From Monosporascus cannonballus (Eukaryota > Ascomycota > Sordariomycetes > Xylariales): a stretch of DNA of 64,000 bases. Both the position numbers and the translations under genes were made by a program. The notes beneath the pieces are model-generated. The model was not told the origin of the DNA. It ran no database searches and was given only the letters and a program-made list of their open reading frames with translations. The stretch is taken from assembly GCA_004154925.1 (NCBI GenBank), contig QJNS01000063.1, positions 1 to 64,000 of the forward strand. Direction: 5' to 3'. How positions within the stretch are numbered: position 1 is the stretch's first letter; the number at the start of each line of letters is the position of its first letter. Below are positions 1 to 10,376 of this stretch, in pieces.

Positions 1-124
1 GGGATCACCTTTGATCATTAATGATCACTGGCTTGGCAGTGATCACCGTCACGTGACCCGGGAGGTGGCCCGTGTGCTCCATGCCTGACCGTTTCTTGAG
101 ACCAGAGCTTGTCGGGTCGTACCA
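1..124 (-). repeat. Partial LTR of gypsy family A, barely RIP-mutated
   Basis: This is the TG-end portion of an LTR in minus orientation, cut by the window start. Its reverse complement aligns along its length with the 5' LTR of element G (38221 onward), sharing AAGAAACGGTC, CACACGG, the ACGT motif and GGTGATCACTGCCAA. Positions that are T or A at 38221 are often C or G here, so this copy is close to the unmutated state. A CACGTG palindrome lies at 50-55. The CA end at 123-124 abuts gypsy RNase H sequence, so the LTR interrupts element 1. The rest of the inserted element lies outside the window, so solo LTR and full element cannot be told apart. Confidence 0.8.
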
Positions 125-3100
125 TTTTGCTAAAATTTCGAATAAATTTCTTATAAAATTTAACGAATCCAAAAAATACCTCTAGCTTTTTGTATATCGT
201 TAACGTTTGCCATTTTCTAATGACAGCGATTTTATTAATGTTTATCCTAATATATCTTAAGGTAATAATATATCCTAGATATTTTATTTCATATTTATAA
301 AATTAATTTTTTTCTGTATTCATACATAAGCTCACGTTTTATTAAGCTAAAAAAACTTTATAAATGTATTTTACGTATATTTCTTCTATTTTTAAAAACC
401 TAAAAATATCGTGAAAATAACATTTAACAAAAACATTGAGATATTTTCGTAATATATAACTTTTTATTCGTTAAAAAACTACTAGTACGTTCGTAAATTC
501 TATTAATATAATTAAATACTTAAATAATCCGTATTTCGTTTTAAAGGTTATTTTTTATTTACATTCTTTTTTCATCTGAATTAAGTTTTATTTATCTTTA
601 AAATTAAATATTATAAATTATTTAATTACGTAAAATTGATTTTTAATTTATTTAATTAAACATAATAATATTCGATCTATAATACTAATATCGTTTAACT
701 TTTAATAGTTAGCTATAAATCGCAACTTTTCATTTTTCGTTAATACGAAATATATAAAGTACTCTGCTAGTAATTTCGAAAATCGAATTTATTCTTTCTG
801 TAACCGATTTTTTAGGTATTTTTTAAAAATGCGTAAGTTGTTTTTATTAAGTTTATAATAGAAGTAAAATTTCGTTAAAGATCTTTTTTTCGAAAATTCT
901 TTCATAATCTTATTCGCTATATTCTGGTAACTTCGTATCGAACTTTTTTCTAAAAAGCTATTTATATTTATAGTACTGTTATAATATATGAATTAAATCT
1001 TTTAACTTTTGGGGCCGTTGTTATTATTTTAGATTATTATTTAATTAATTTAGTTTTTCTTTGATAATAATAAAGATACGTTGTATTTTTTTAATATCCA
1101 ATTTTTTTTGTAATTTATTCCTTTAAATGATAAAGTTTTTATTGTATCCTGATTCCTATATTTGTTATTATTATCGATCCAATATTTAAATTTTAATTGC
1201 TTGTTTTTCGTTTATTAACAAAATGAATTTTTTTGGCCAGTTTTTCCGTTAAACAAAATTCCGCATTAGCATATTTATAATAATCCTAAGATTATATCGT
1301 AATTTCCTAATAAAACGATATCGAAATTAATTATTTAATATCGTTCTTGGGCAAAAATCTGAAAGGTAATCAATTTTGCGTATAATTTTCTTGTAATCGT
1401 ATGCGAATTTCTGAATTTCGGCATCCAATACTATATAAGGTTTTAACTTATATTTCCATAATAATATCAATTTATAACTATATTTGGTATATTATAATTT
1501 CCGTCCAGAATTCCGCCATTTATTAAAACGGTAAATTAATATGTTCCGATTCGTATATCAAAGGTAGTAAGGTTATTACCGGCTTTTATACTTACGTTTA
1601 AAGCCTTTTATGGGAATTTTCTTTATTTCCTTTAATTCTCGTTATTTTATGGCTTTTTTATAAGTAAATTTTTTCTTTTAATTTTTATTCGAATTTGTCG
1701 AAATTTATTTATATTTCTTTTTTTAGCGCGTATACTATTATATTTGTCGTTATTTTTGGGGTACGTTTCCTTCGAATCGTATTAATTATATTTAATTTCG
1801 TTATTATTTGTCTCTTTATTGAATACATTGTTCTTTTATATTTGCGATTGCATTTTATTACATATTATCCTAATTATCGTTCTCAAGATCTTTTGTAAAT
1901 TAACGTATTTTTAGAAGTTTTTTTTTCGTAAGAGTTTATAATAAATATTTATTGAAAATAAGGATCCGGAATAGCTTTTTTGCAATACGTTTCCATTATA
2001 CGCTAAATTAATTCCTTTTCTATTTGGATATTATATTATTAAAAACAACAAAAAGGGTTGTTTTATGGATATAGTTTTATTCGGCCTAGCGTCTTATTTC
2101 GGCCAATTTCTGAATGTTTCCTAGCGTTATAGATCGAAAGTATTAATATTATTATTTATAGTTTTTATTATTTCCAATGCGGCTAGGGAAATCTAATCCT
2201 TTATAATATATCCGAGTAATCCGTTTGTAAATATAATATTTCCTCTTTTCGTAACCGGGATATTTTCGTCGTTAACAGTATATGGCATATATTCTGTCGC
2301 CTTAATCAGGGATTTCAGAACAGAATTTTTTGTCCAGTTCTAGCATTTGCGTAATTATCTTTATAATATTGCTTGTTATGCTCGTAATATTTATTAATTA
2401 GCTTTTTGGCTTTTTGAAATTTTTATTAAACATTTTGCCATAAGGGACCTGGTATATATTTAAGCTGAATTATGTTAACACATTTAATTTTGCTTTTTTT
2501 ATATTTTCTTGATTATCCTTTAGATACTTGTTTTTAATCGTTCTAATGGAACTTTTTGGGTGCCTTATATTATGTTATGTTTTGTCCTATTTTGTTGCAA
2601 TTACAATATTTGGCCTGGTTCTAATTTTTTCTATAAATAATTTTTGATTCTATTAATTTTTGATTTATGCCGTAAAAAGTGTTATTGTGTTAAGCAACGT
2701 TGGTATTAACTATATATCGGGGTTTGTTATTATTTTTTCCTTTAATATCTTTATTACGTTATACGTATTGTCGATCGTTAATTTCAAGTATTATAACGAT
2801 ATAATTCGATAAATCATCAGATCGATTAAGCTTAAAAATCTTTTTTTATATTTTTTTAAGTTATTACAAAACTCAGCTATTAATATTTTTTGTCCTGAAT
2901 TTAGCTTCATTGTTAGCTAAATTAACGTATTACTATAATTAAATGTTAATCTTTTTTATCGTAACTGCAAGTTTTATATTTTGGTTTTTAAATTTTTATT
3001 TATTATTTCGAATCTTTTCGTTCTTATATATTTAAATTGTTTGCAATTGCTATCAATTTTCTTGTTCTGTGGATTTCGTTTTTCGATTAATATAGTAACG

Positions 3101-3640
3101 TATTTTCTTATAACGAGCTTAAACGAAATAATTGTATTTCCGGCAAATTATTTAATTGCGAACTTAATTCGTACCGTAAACATATTAAGTTAAATGAGAA
3201 AATAAGTAAAATATATTCGGTATTAAATTTAGAATAATTATAATTTGGTTAAAACCTTATTAAAAGATTCGGGCTTCGAAGGTTTAAAGATTCTTTTTAG
3301 TTCTTCAGTGGAATTTAGCTGAATACCCTGGCTTATTCGAAAGGATCTTTTAATTTCGGGAGCTTTGCCTTTTTCCTTAAATTTTTTATGAGTGGTTTAA
3401 AAGGATGTCGTAAGATTATTATTATTTTTTAGGCTGAAAAATACATTGGTTTATGGTATCTAAACGTCGACGAATTTCTTTACAAAACAAGTAATACTTG
3501 TTTTTTCCCCTTGGATGGCATTTTAATGTGCGTATAATTAGGTATCTGGTAAATCGATTATTCGGGTTATTTATTAGTAAATATATCATCGGCGATATTG
3601 TTTCAAGTTTGGCGGTATTATTAAATAAAAGCTTATAACG
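125..3640 (-). mobile_element. Element 1: Ty3/gypsy internal region (gag-PR-RT), 3' end missing
   Basis: Read on the minus strand, this runs from gag (next to the LTR at 3641) through a knuckle-like motif near 2570-2620, protease near 1450-1640 and RT at about 430-560, and stops at the RNase H start. The reverse complement at 480-530 matches the RT block YxxFxYLVMPFGLTNAP as preserved at 27160-27230. At 125-150 it still reads RNFSK, the conserved start of the segment after RT, before the family A LTR interrupts it. Integrase and chromodomain are absent from this copy. Frames are closed by many TAA/TAG codons from RIP. It is certainly non-coding. Short ORFs such as 1695-1898 are antisense chance frames. 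Confidence 0.8.
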
Positions 3641-4063
3641 TATAACGGTTAAAGGGTTTAACCAATTATTAAACGTTAATCGTACAGATTTATATTAATA
3701 GAAATATCGTGCGAATTTATATAATAAATATAAAAATATATTATATCTCGTTATGTCAAAAATGTTTTATACAACGATATTATATTAAAAGCTGAAGTTA
3801 TTTAAATTATGGGAATAATCAACGCATATCTTTTTTTATAAATCCCGTTACATTCTTTGGATTATTCCGGATCTATATCGGATAATTGCATGGACCTCGT
3901 TAAATCTTTTGGATTATTCTGGATCCATATTGGATAATTGCATAGATCCCGTTAGATCTCTTGGATCCTTCCGGATCCATTTTACGTGGTTCCGACCCAT
4001 TTGGGTCCTGATTCGGTTATCGAGTGACCGTTTCCGAGATCCTCCTTTGGTTGGGTCATGACA
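3641..4063 (-). repeat. LTR family B, 5' LTR of element 1
   Basis: 423-bp LTR in minus orientation. It starts (reverse complement) TGTCATGACCCAACC at 4063 and ends GTTATA at 3641, like the LTRs of element 2 at 23825 and 30168. The centre (about 3850-3985) holds three copies of a roughly 52-bp GGATCC-containing repeat, the same number as in the 30168-30590 LTR, which is also 423 bp. The sequence right of 4063 does not resemble the polypurine side of an element, so 4063 is the outer edge of element 1, abutting the 3' part of element 1b. Confidence 0.85.
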
Positions 4064-4199
4064 AATCTTTATACGATTTTAACGACCTTATTTATTTAAA
4101 ATCAAAATTTATCTTTGAAATCATGGTTTCGGGTTAATGGATATTATTAATTGGAATACGGTAAACTAAAGGTTTCTTTCCTGAGATTTAGTAAATTAG

Positions 4200-4340
4200 A
4201 ATACTATTATACCCGATGGTTTTGTCGTTGTTAGTAAAAATTTCTCAGCAGGCGTTAAATGCTAAGAAGGTTTTTAGCAGGTTCCTAGATATTTTCGGAA
4301 TCCGGAGACATTTTCCACTTAATCAGATTATAAGTAAAAT
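4200..4340 (-). pseudogene. Chromodomain remnant of element 1b pol
   Basis: The reverse complement reads IKWKMSPDSENI, then an EPAKN-like run and a NA(x)EL-like end. This is the W(x)G(x)P(x)SE(x)TWEP(x)NL core of an integrase-fused chromodomain with RIP-type substitutions. The same block is found at 29410-29520, 49430-49530, 33876-33965, 16430-16520 and 36160-36290. In chromoviruses the domain tethers integrase to histone marks such as H3K9me, which would fit integration into heterochromatin; that role here is inferred. An ORF in the other strand (4216-4419) is only its shadow. Confidence 0.75.
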
Positions 4341-7300
4341 TTTTTTTCTGCATATGAAAAACTTTTTCATTTTATATGCTTATTCGTTTTCCAATTTTAA
4401 GTCGTTTTATGTCCTATAAGCTTTGATTATATCTGTTATTAATTCGAATAACAAAACGTAAAATATTAAGTGGAATTTAACCTTTGGTAAAAGTCCTAAT
4501 TAATAATTATTTTTTAAGGTTTTTTTAGCGATTTTATATAGACCGACATATTTGAAATCGAATTTTTTTGTTACGTTATTTTATCTAGATATTTTTGGTA
4601 ACGAGGAAAATTATTTGGCCTTTTTCGAAAATTAATTTTTTAAAGCTGTTTTTAATTATAATATTTACCGATTTAATTACGTACAAATTTTAATTCTATT
4701 TGTACTTCCTTGTACAACTTTCGTAATTATTTTAATATAAGGATTATTTTAATATTAGTTTTACCGTCGTCATGTATTTTTCAGTAAGTCTTTAGAATAA
4801 AACCGAAATTTACGTTCGTTTATATTATTTTAATATTTAAGTGATAATTAATATTATAAGTGAATTAAAAAAAGGCTATTTTTAACATAATTGTTTTGTT
4901 TGTACTTAATATAATATTATAAGTAAATTTCCCAAATTTGATACGTTCGTTTTATTTATTTGTAAATTTAAGATTTAAAAGTTTTAAATATATTATGAGT
5001 TAAACCGAAATATATTTCTAAAACGTATTAAAACTTAAATACAAGTATTTAATATTTATTTACAATAACTTCTATTAATAATCCGTATATGCTTAAAATA
5101 TTTTTAAAGAAAATATATCTTATTTCTTAAGCGGTTATATCCTTATGATATATTAAAAAATAAGAAAAATTTGCGAATTGATCGACGATTACGAAAAGAT
5201 TATCGTAATGTATTTCCGTTACTAGATATTTTATCATGAAGATTTTGTAATAAATTTAAATATCATTAAATAATATAATCGTTTGGCAATTAATAACTTT
5301 CATAATTTTCCGTATAGCTTTTATCGTTAAGCTTTTATTTTAACGTAAATGTTTTATTCCTATATAAAATTTTATATTATTAATTTTATTTTAGAAACAA
5401 AATATATGCGTTAATACTGTTTTATCGTTTTATAAATCCATCGATATTTATATAATTAATATTTATATATATTTCGTACTAAACGTTTCTTACGTTTTTT
5501 GGATTTTATATCTTATATAATTTGTAATTTTTTGTAAAACCGCCGTTATATAACTGGACTTTCTAATACATATTAAAAGATATTGCTCGAATTATCTCAA
5601 TTTAATATAGGTGTAAATGTCCTTTTATAATAGTATTAATAATCATATAATAATTTTAACTAATTCCTTTTCGAAGTTTTGTTATTTGTTTCAAGCGTTT
5701 GCTTTATTACTTTTTAATTTCTTTCTATAAATATTAACGAAGTTAAAATTCGCCAATTTTTCCGCATAACGAAATAGTCGTCCTATAAATTCCCTGGTCG
5801 TACTAAAATAGATAAAACTTTAAGAATCCGCATAAATATTGACCTAATACAAAAATCATTTTAAAAAATATTTAAATATTCGGAAAGCCATAAGAATAAC
5901 CATAAATTTCTTGCTTTGAATACCGATATTAAATTCGGTTCTTCGTAATATATATAAAAGATATAATAAGATGTAATTTATTTTAATTACTTTATTATTT
6001 GATTATTACGTTTAACGCGTAATTCGAAATATCGGTTTCCATTTTAACGAATCGGTTTATATCGTATATAATTAATATTAGCTTGTTAATAATTCTATTC
6101 TTAATATCCTGTAACGTTTTTTTAAATTTCGGACGTTTATTTAAATTTTTACTTTTTGTAAAATTAATTTAAAGTATAATTATATAATTAAAATGTCATA
6201 TCAATTTGAAAAGATAATTAACGAATTTAAGGAATATTTACATTTTCTTAACTGTAATTAGTATTTATTATTTTGTAATTATTATGAGGTTGTTCAAATT
6301 TTTTCTGTTATGTTTTTAAGTAATTATATATTCCAGATATTGTATTTTATACAAGTAAAATTAATTCTTTTTTTATTTATAAGTAACATTGCGTTTTATA
6401 AAACTTGAACGACTTTATAAACGTATTTTATATATACTTTTTACGTTTTTAAAAACATAAAAATATCGTCGATATAACACATAATAAAAATTCCGAAATA
6501 TTTTCATAATATGTAATTTATTATCCATTAACAAATTATTCATAAGTTCGTAAATTTTATTAATATAACCAAATACTTAAATAATTTATATATTATTTTA
6601 AGTATTACTTTAATTTGTGTCTTTATTTAATTTTAATAAACTTATATTTATTTTTAAACTCAAATATTACAAATTAATAAGTTCAGTAAAATCGGTTTTT
6701 TGTTTCCGTAATTAAAAATAATAATATGATTAGGATATCGATAAAAAACAATATATCGCAATTTTTCGTTTTTTTGGTAAGAATAATATTAAGTAATTTG
6801 CTGGTAATTTCGAAAGTTGCATTTATCTTTTTTATAACCGATTTTCCAGGTATTTTTAAAATACGCGATATTCGTTTTTGTTAAAATCATAAATAAGGAA
6901 AATTTTTGTCGAAAATCTTTTTATGAAAATTATTTCAAAATTCTATTTTCTTTATTGTAATAATGTATTGTCGAATTCCTCCTTAATATTCTATTCGTAT
7001 TTGTAATATTATAATGTCATATTAAATACACTTTTTAATTTTTAAGGTTGTTATTTTATATTGTTCTTAAGTCATTATAATTTCGTTTTAATAATAATTA
7101 CGATATATCGTAGTCTCTATTAATACCCCTTTTCTTTCTTATATTTTATCCCTTTATGTTTTAAGGTTTTTATCATATTCTTATACTTGTATTTATTGCC
7201 ATGTTCGATTTAATATTAACATTTTGTTTTTTTGATTTTTGTCTATAAATAAGATATGAGGCTAACTTTATTTCGTTAATCCTTTTGTTAACTAAGGACT

Positions 7301-7448
7301 TATATTCATATATTTATGGTTTTTCTAATATTATTTTGTAATTCGCAAATAGAATAATATTGAAATTAACTGTTTAATATCGTCCTTAAATAAAAATATC
7401 GAAATAATTAATTTCGCGTATAATTATCCCGTTCTGGTAAGCGAACTT

Positions 7449-7643
7449 CTAACTTTTGATATTCGTCGTTATATAAGTTTTTAACTTATATCGCCATAAT
7501 AATCTGAACTTATTAATTATATCCGGTGTAATATAATTTCCGTCCAATGCTCCGTAATTCATTATTACGGTATATAAGTACGTTCCGATTCGTATATCCA
7601 AAATCATAAGATTATTAACGGCTTTTATCGTTACGTCTAACAC
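7449..7643 (-). pseudogene. Gypsy aspartic protease remnant, element 1b
   Basis: A 64-codon open stretch on the minus strand contains MNYGALDGNYITPDIINKF, the retroviral-type aspartic protease core in which the catalytic D-S-G has become N-Y-G. It continues into WRYKLKTYITTN, the segment found after the same motif in element 2 (26160-26270). The Asp to Asn change fits G to A RIP on the coding strand and removes the catalytic residue, so the domain is dead. Unlike most short ORFs here, this one is in the true coding frame. Upstream and downstream frames are closed by stops. Confidence 0.75.
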
Positions 7644-9629
7644 CCTTTTTGAAAACCTTCTTTAATTTTTTTAAGTTTCGTTGTTTTGTACGTTTTTTAT
7701 AGCTAATTCTTTTATTAATTCCTGTTCGAATATGTCGAATTTTAATTATATTTTCGTATTTAATACGTTAAGTTATTATATTTGTGGTTATTGCGGGCCT
7801 ATTATTTTTTCGAATTATAATAATTATATTTAATTTTAATGTAATATTTCTTTTTATTAAAAAAATTAATTTTTATGTCTTTTATGATATCTTATTATAT
7901 ATTATATTAATTATCTTTTTAAAATTTGCCTATAAATTAACGTATCTCCTTTCCTAATAAATATTTTTTCGTAAAGGTTTATAATAGATAATAATTAAAA
8001 ACTAAAATGTATAATAAGTTTTTAAAAATAATTCTTTCATTATTTACTAGGTTAATTCCTTTTTTATTTTATAAATATAATATTTATAATCATAAAAAGA
8101 GGGTTTTTTACCGGCATCCTTTTTTTCGGGCCAGGTTTTTATTTAGGACAGCTAATAAATATTTCCAAGGTTTATCGATCGAAAATATCGATATTATTAT
8201 TTATTATTTTTATTATTTCCGCTTTGGTTCGGAAAATCGAATCTCTTATAATACATAAGGGTAATCCGTTCTTATATATATTATTTTTATTTTTCGTATT
8301 TAAAATAATTTTGTTATCGACAATATATAGCATATATTTTGCCGTACCGATTTAAACTTCCGGGACAAACCTTTTTTGTCTAATTTTGGTATTTGCGTAC
8401 TTGTCTTATTAATATTTCTTATTATGTTTATTATATTAATTAAATTAGCCTTTTGACTTTTCGTATTTTCTATTAAATTTCTCGCTATAAATGGCCTTAT
8501 ACATATTTAAGCTGAATTATATTAACAGGTTTATTTTTATTTTTTCTACTTTCTCTAAATTATTTCTATATATTAGGTTTTAATTTTCCCAACGGGGTTT
8601 TTTAGGTACCTTATATTATATTATTTTAATCATTATTTTGTTATCATTAAAAGATTTAACCTGGTTCTAACTTATTTGGTAAATAGCTTTTAATTTTACA
8701 AATTTTGTTTTATGCCGTAAAAACTATTACCGTATCGAAAAACGTTAATATTACCCGCATATCGGAACTTATTATTATTCCTTTTTTTAGTATTTTTAAT
8801 ATGCCAGGCGTATTATCGATCGTCAATCTTAATTACTATGGCGATATAATCTCTTAAACAATGAGGCCGATCAAATTTCAAAGATTTTTTATATATTTGT
8901 TTTTTTAGTCCGTCAAAAAATTTAATTAATAACGTTTTTTATTTTTAATGTAGTTTCAAGCTTAATTCAAATAATATACTGTTATAATTAAATATTAATC
9001 GTTTTTATCGTAATTACTAAATTTGTATTTCGGCTTTGGTTTTTTCGTTTATTATTTCGAAAACTTTAGTTAATATTTATTTAAATTATTTAAAACCGTT
9101 ATATATTCGTATTATTTCCGGGTTTCCTTTTTCGACTAATAAGATAACGTACTTTTTTATAACGGGTTCGAATTAAATAGCTGTATTTTTAATAAATCGT
9201 CCGATTGCGAATATAATTCGTATAATGAACGTTATTATTTAAATATGAAAATATCTCCAATATATTCGGTATTAAGTTCAAAATAATTTTAATTTGGTTA
9301 TAATTCCCTTAACAAGTTCGGATTTAAAGGATTTAAAAACTTTAGCTTGATAACTTGGTTCGTTCAGGGAAACTTTATAATTTTATAAGTCTTTATTCTT
9401 TCCTTAAGCTTCTCATGAGCAGCTTAAAAGGACATTATAAGATTATTATTGTCTTTTTCCAGCTGAACAACAGATTCGTTTATAATATACAGGTGTTGAA
9501 AAACTTTTAAGAAAAATGTAAAATTATTTATTTTCCTTTTCGGTTTTTATTGGGGCTATTTGCGAATGAATATAATAATGGACTTATTGCTTAAAATTTA
9601 ACAATAATATAAAATAAGGGTTTGTAACG

Positions 9630-10016
9630 TATAACGCCTCTATAATTTAAATAATTATTAAATCTTAATCGTACGGGTTTATATTAATAAAAATATCGTA
9701 TGAAATTAAGTAATAAATATAATAACGTACTACCTTTTATGGTATTAAAGGTGCTTTCGGTAACGATATTTTATTATAAGCTAAAGTTAATTAAATTATG
9801 GAAACAATAAACGTATATATCTTATTTCAGTTTATTAGCTTATTATTAGTAAGTTAGTAATTTAGCTTATTGGCTTATTACCAGTAAGTTAATAATCCGG
9901 CCTATTAACCCACGATTAATAAGTTGGTGATTCGTTACATAACCTGACCCACCGGACATTTGTGGTTGGGTCGTAGCAGACCGTTTCTGAAGACCGTAGC
10001 CCGTTGGGCCATGAAA
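9630..10016 (-). repeat. LTR family C, 5' LTR of element 1b
   Basis: LTR of about 387 bp in minus orientation, from TATAAC at 9630 to the TG end near 10016. Its inner part (R/U5 side, 9630-9830) aligns with LTR family B and A, but the centre (about 9829-9936) holds a different array: three degenerate copies of a roughly 36-bp unit built on TTATTAGTAAGTTAGTAAT. GACCGTTTCTGAAGACC near the TG end is the shared GAAACGGTC motif in reverse. Confidence 0.8.
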
Positions 10017-10376
10017 ATTAAACCTAAATCGTACGCATTTATATTAAGCCAAATATCCTAAAAGTTTAAATAATAAATATGATATCTAAGTTTCTTTGGT
10101 CATACCACAAAGATATTAAGTAGCTAAATTATATTATAAAATATTATTATATAAATTGTGAAAATATTAAACGTAGACATTTTAATTTGATTAAATACCT
10201 TGCTATTAATAAATTAGTCATCCGGTTTATTGGCTTATTAGTAATAAATTAATTATTCGAGTTACTGGTTTATCACCTATAAGTCGGTGATTCATTACGT
10301 AACCTAACCCACTCGGCTTTTTGGGCTATTTGTCTTACGACCGTTTCTAGAGGCCGTGGTTTATCAGGTTGTAATA
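10017..10376 (-). repeat. Truncated second LTR of family C
   Basis: A second minus-oriented family C LTR lies directly against the first. It has the same TTATTAGTAA-type array (about 10200-10295), ACGACCGTTTCTAGAGGCC, and TG end at 10376 (GTTGTAATA). It lacks about 25 bp of its inner end (the TGTAACGG...GGTTTAACC block), starting instead at ATTAAACCTAAATCG. This suggests that element 1b inserted into, or recombined with, an older LTR. Its outer edge interrupts the copia RT at 10377. Confidence 0.75.

Larger units (their letters stand above)
4064..9629 (-). mobile_element. Element 1b: nearly full Ty3/gypsy (chromovirus) internal region
   Basis: Minus-strand gag-pol remnant whose 5' LTR is at 9630-10016. 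In transcription order it shows a degraded CCHC knuckle near 8630-8680, protease (7449-7643), RT with a decayed catalytic block near 6430-6600, RNase H and integrase sequence (about 6200-4500), and a chromodomain (4200-4340). Each block aligns with the same block in element 2 (23825-30590). The 3' untranslated part and 3' LTR are not present beyond 4064, where element 1 begins, so element 1 probably inserted into or replaced the end of this copy. Stops occur throughout. Confidence 0.8.

Noticed and set aside
9829..9936. CRISPR-like short repeats in LTR family C and 52-bp repeats in family B
   Set aside because: The units are contiguous without spacers, lie inside LTRs and recur only in LTR copies; they are tandem repeats in U3.
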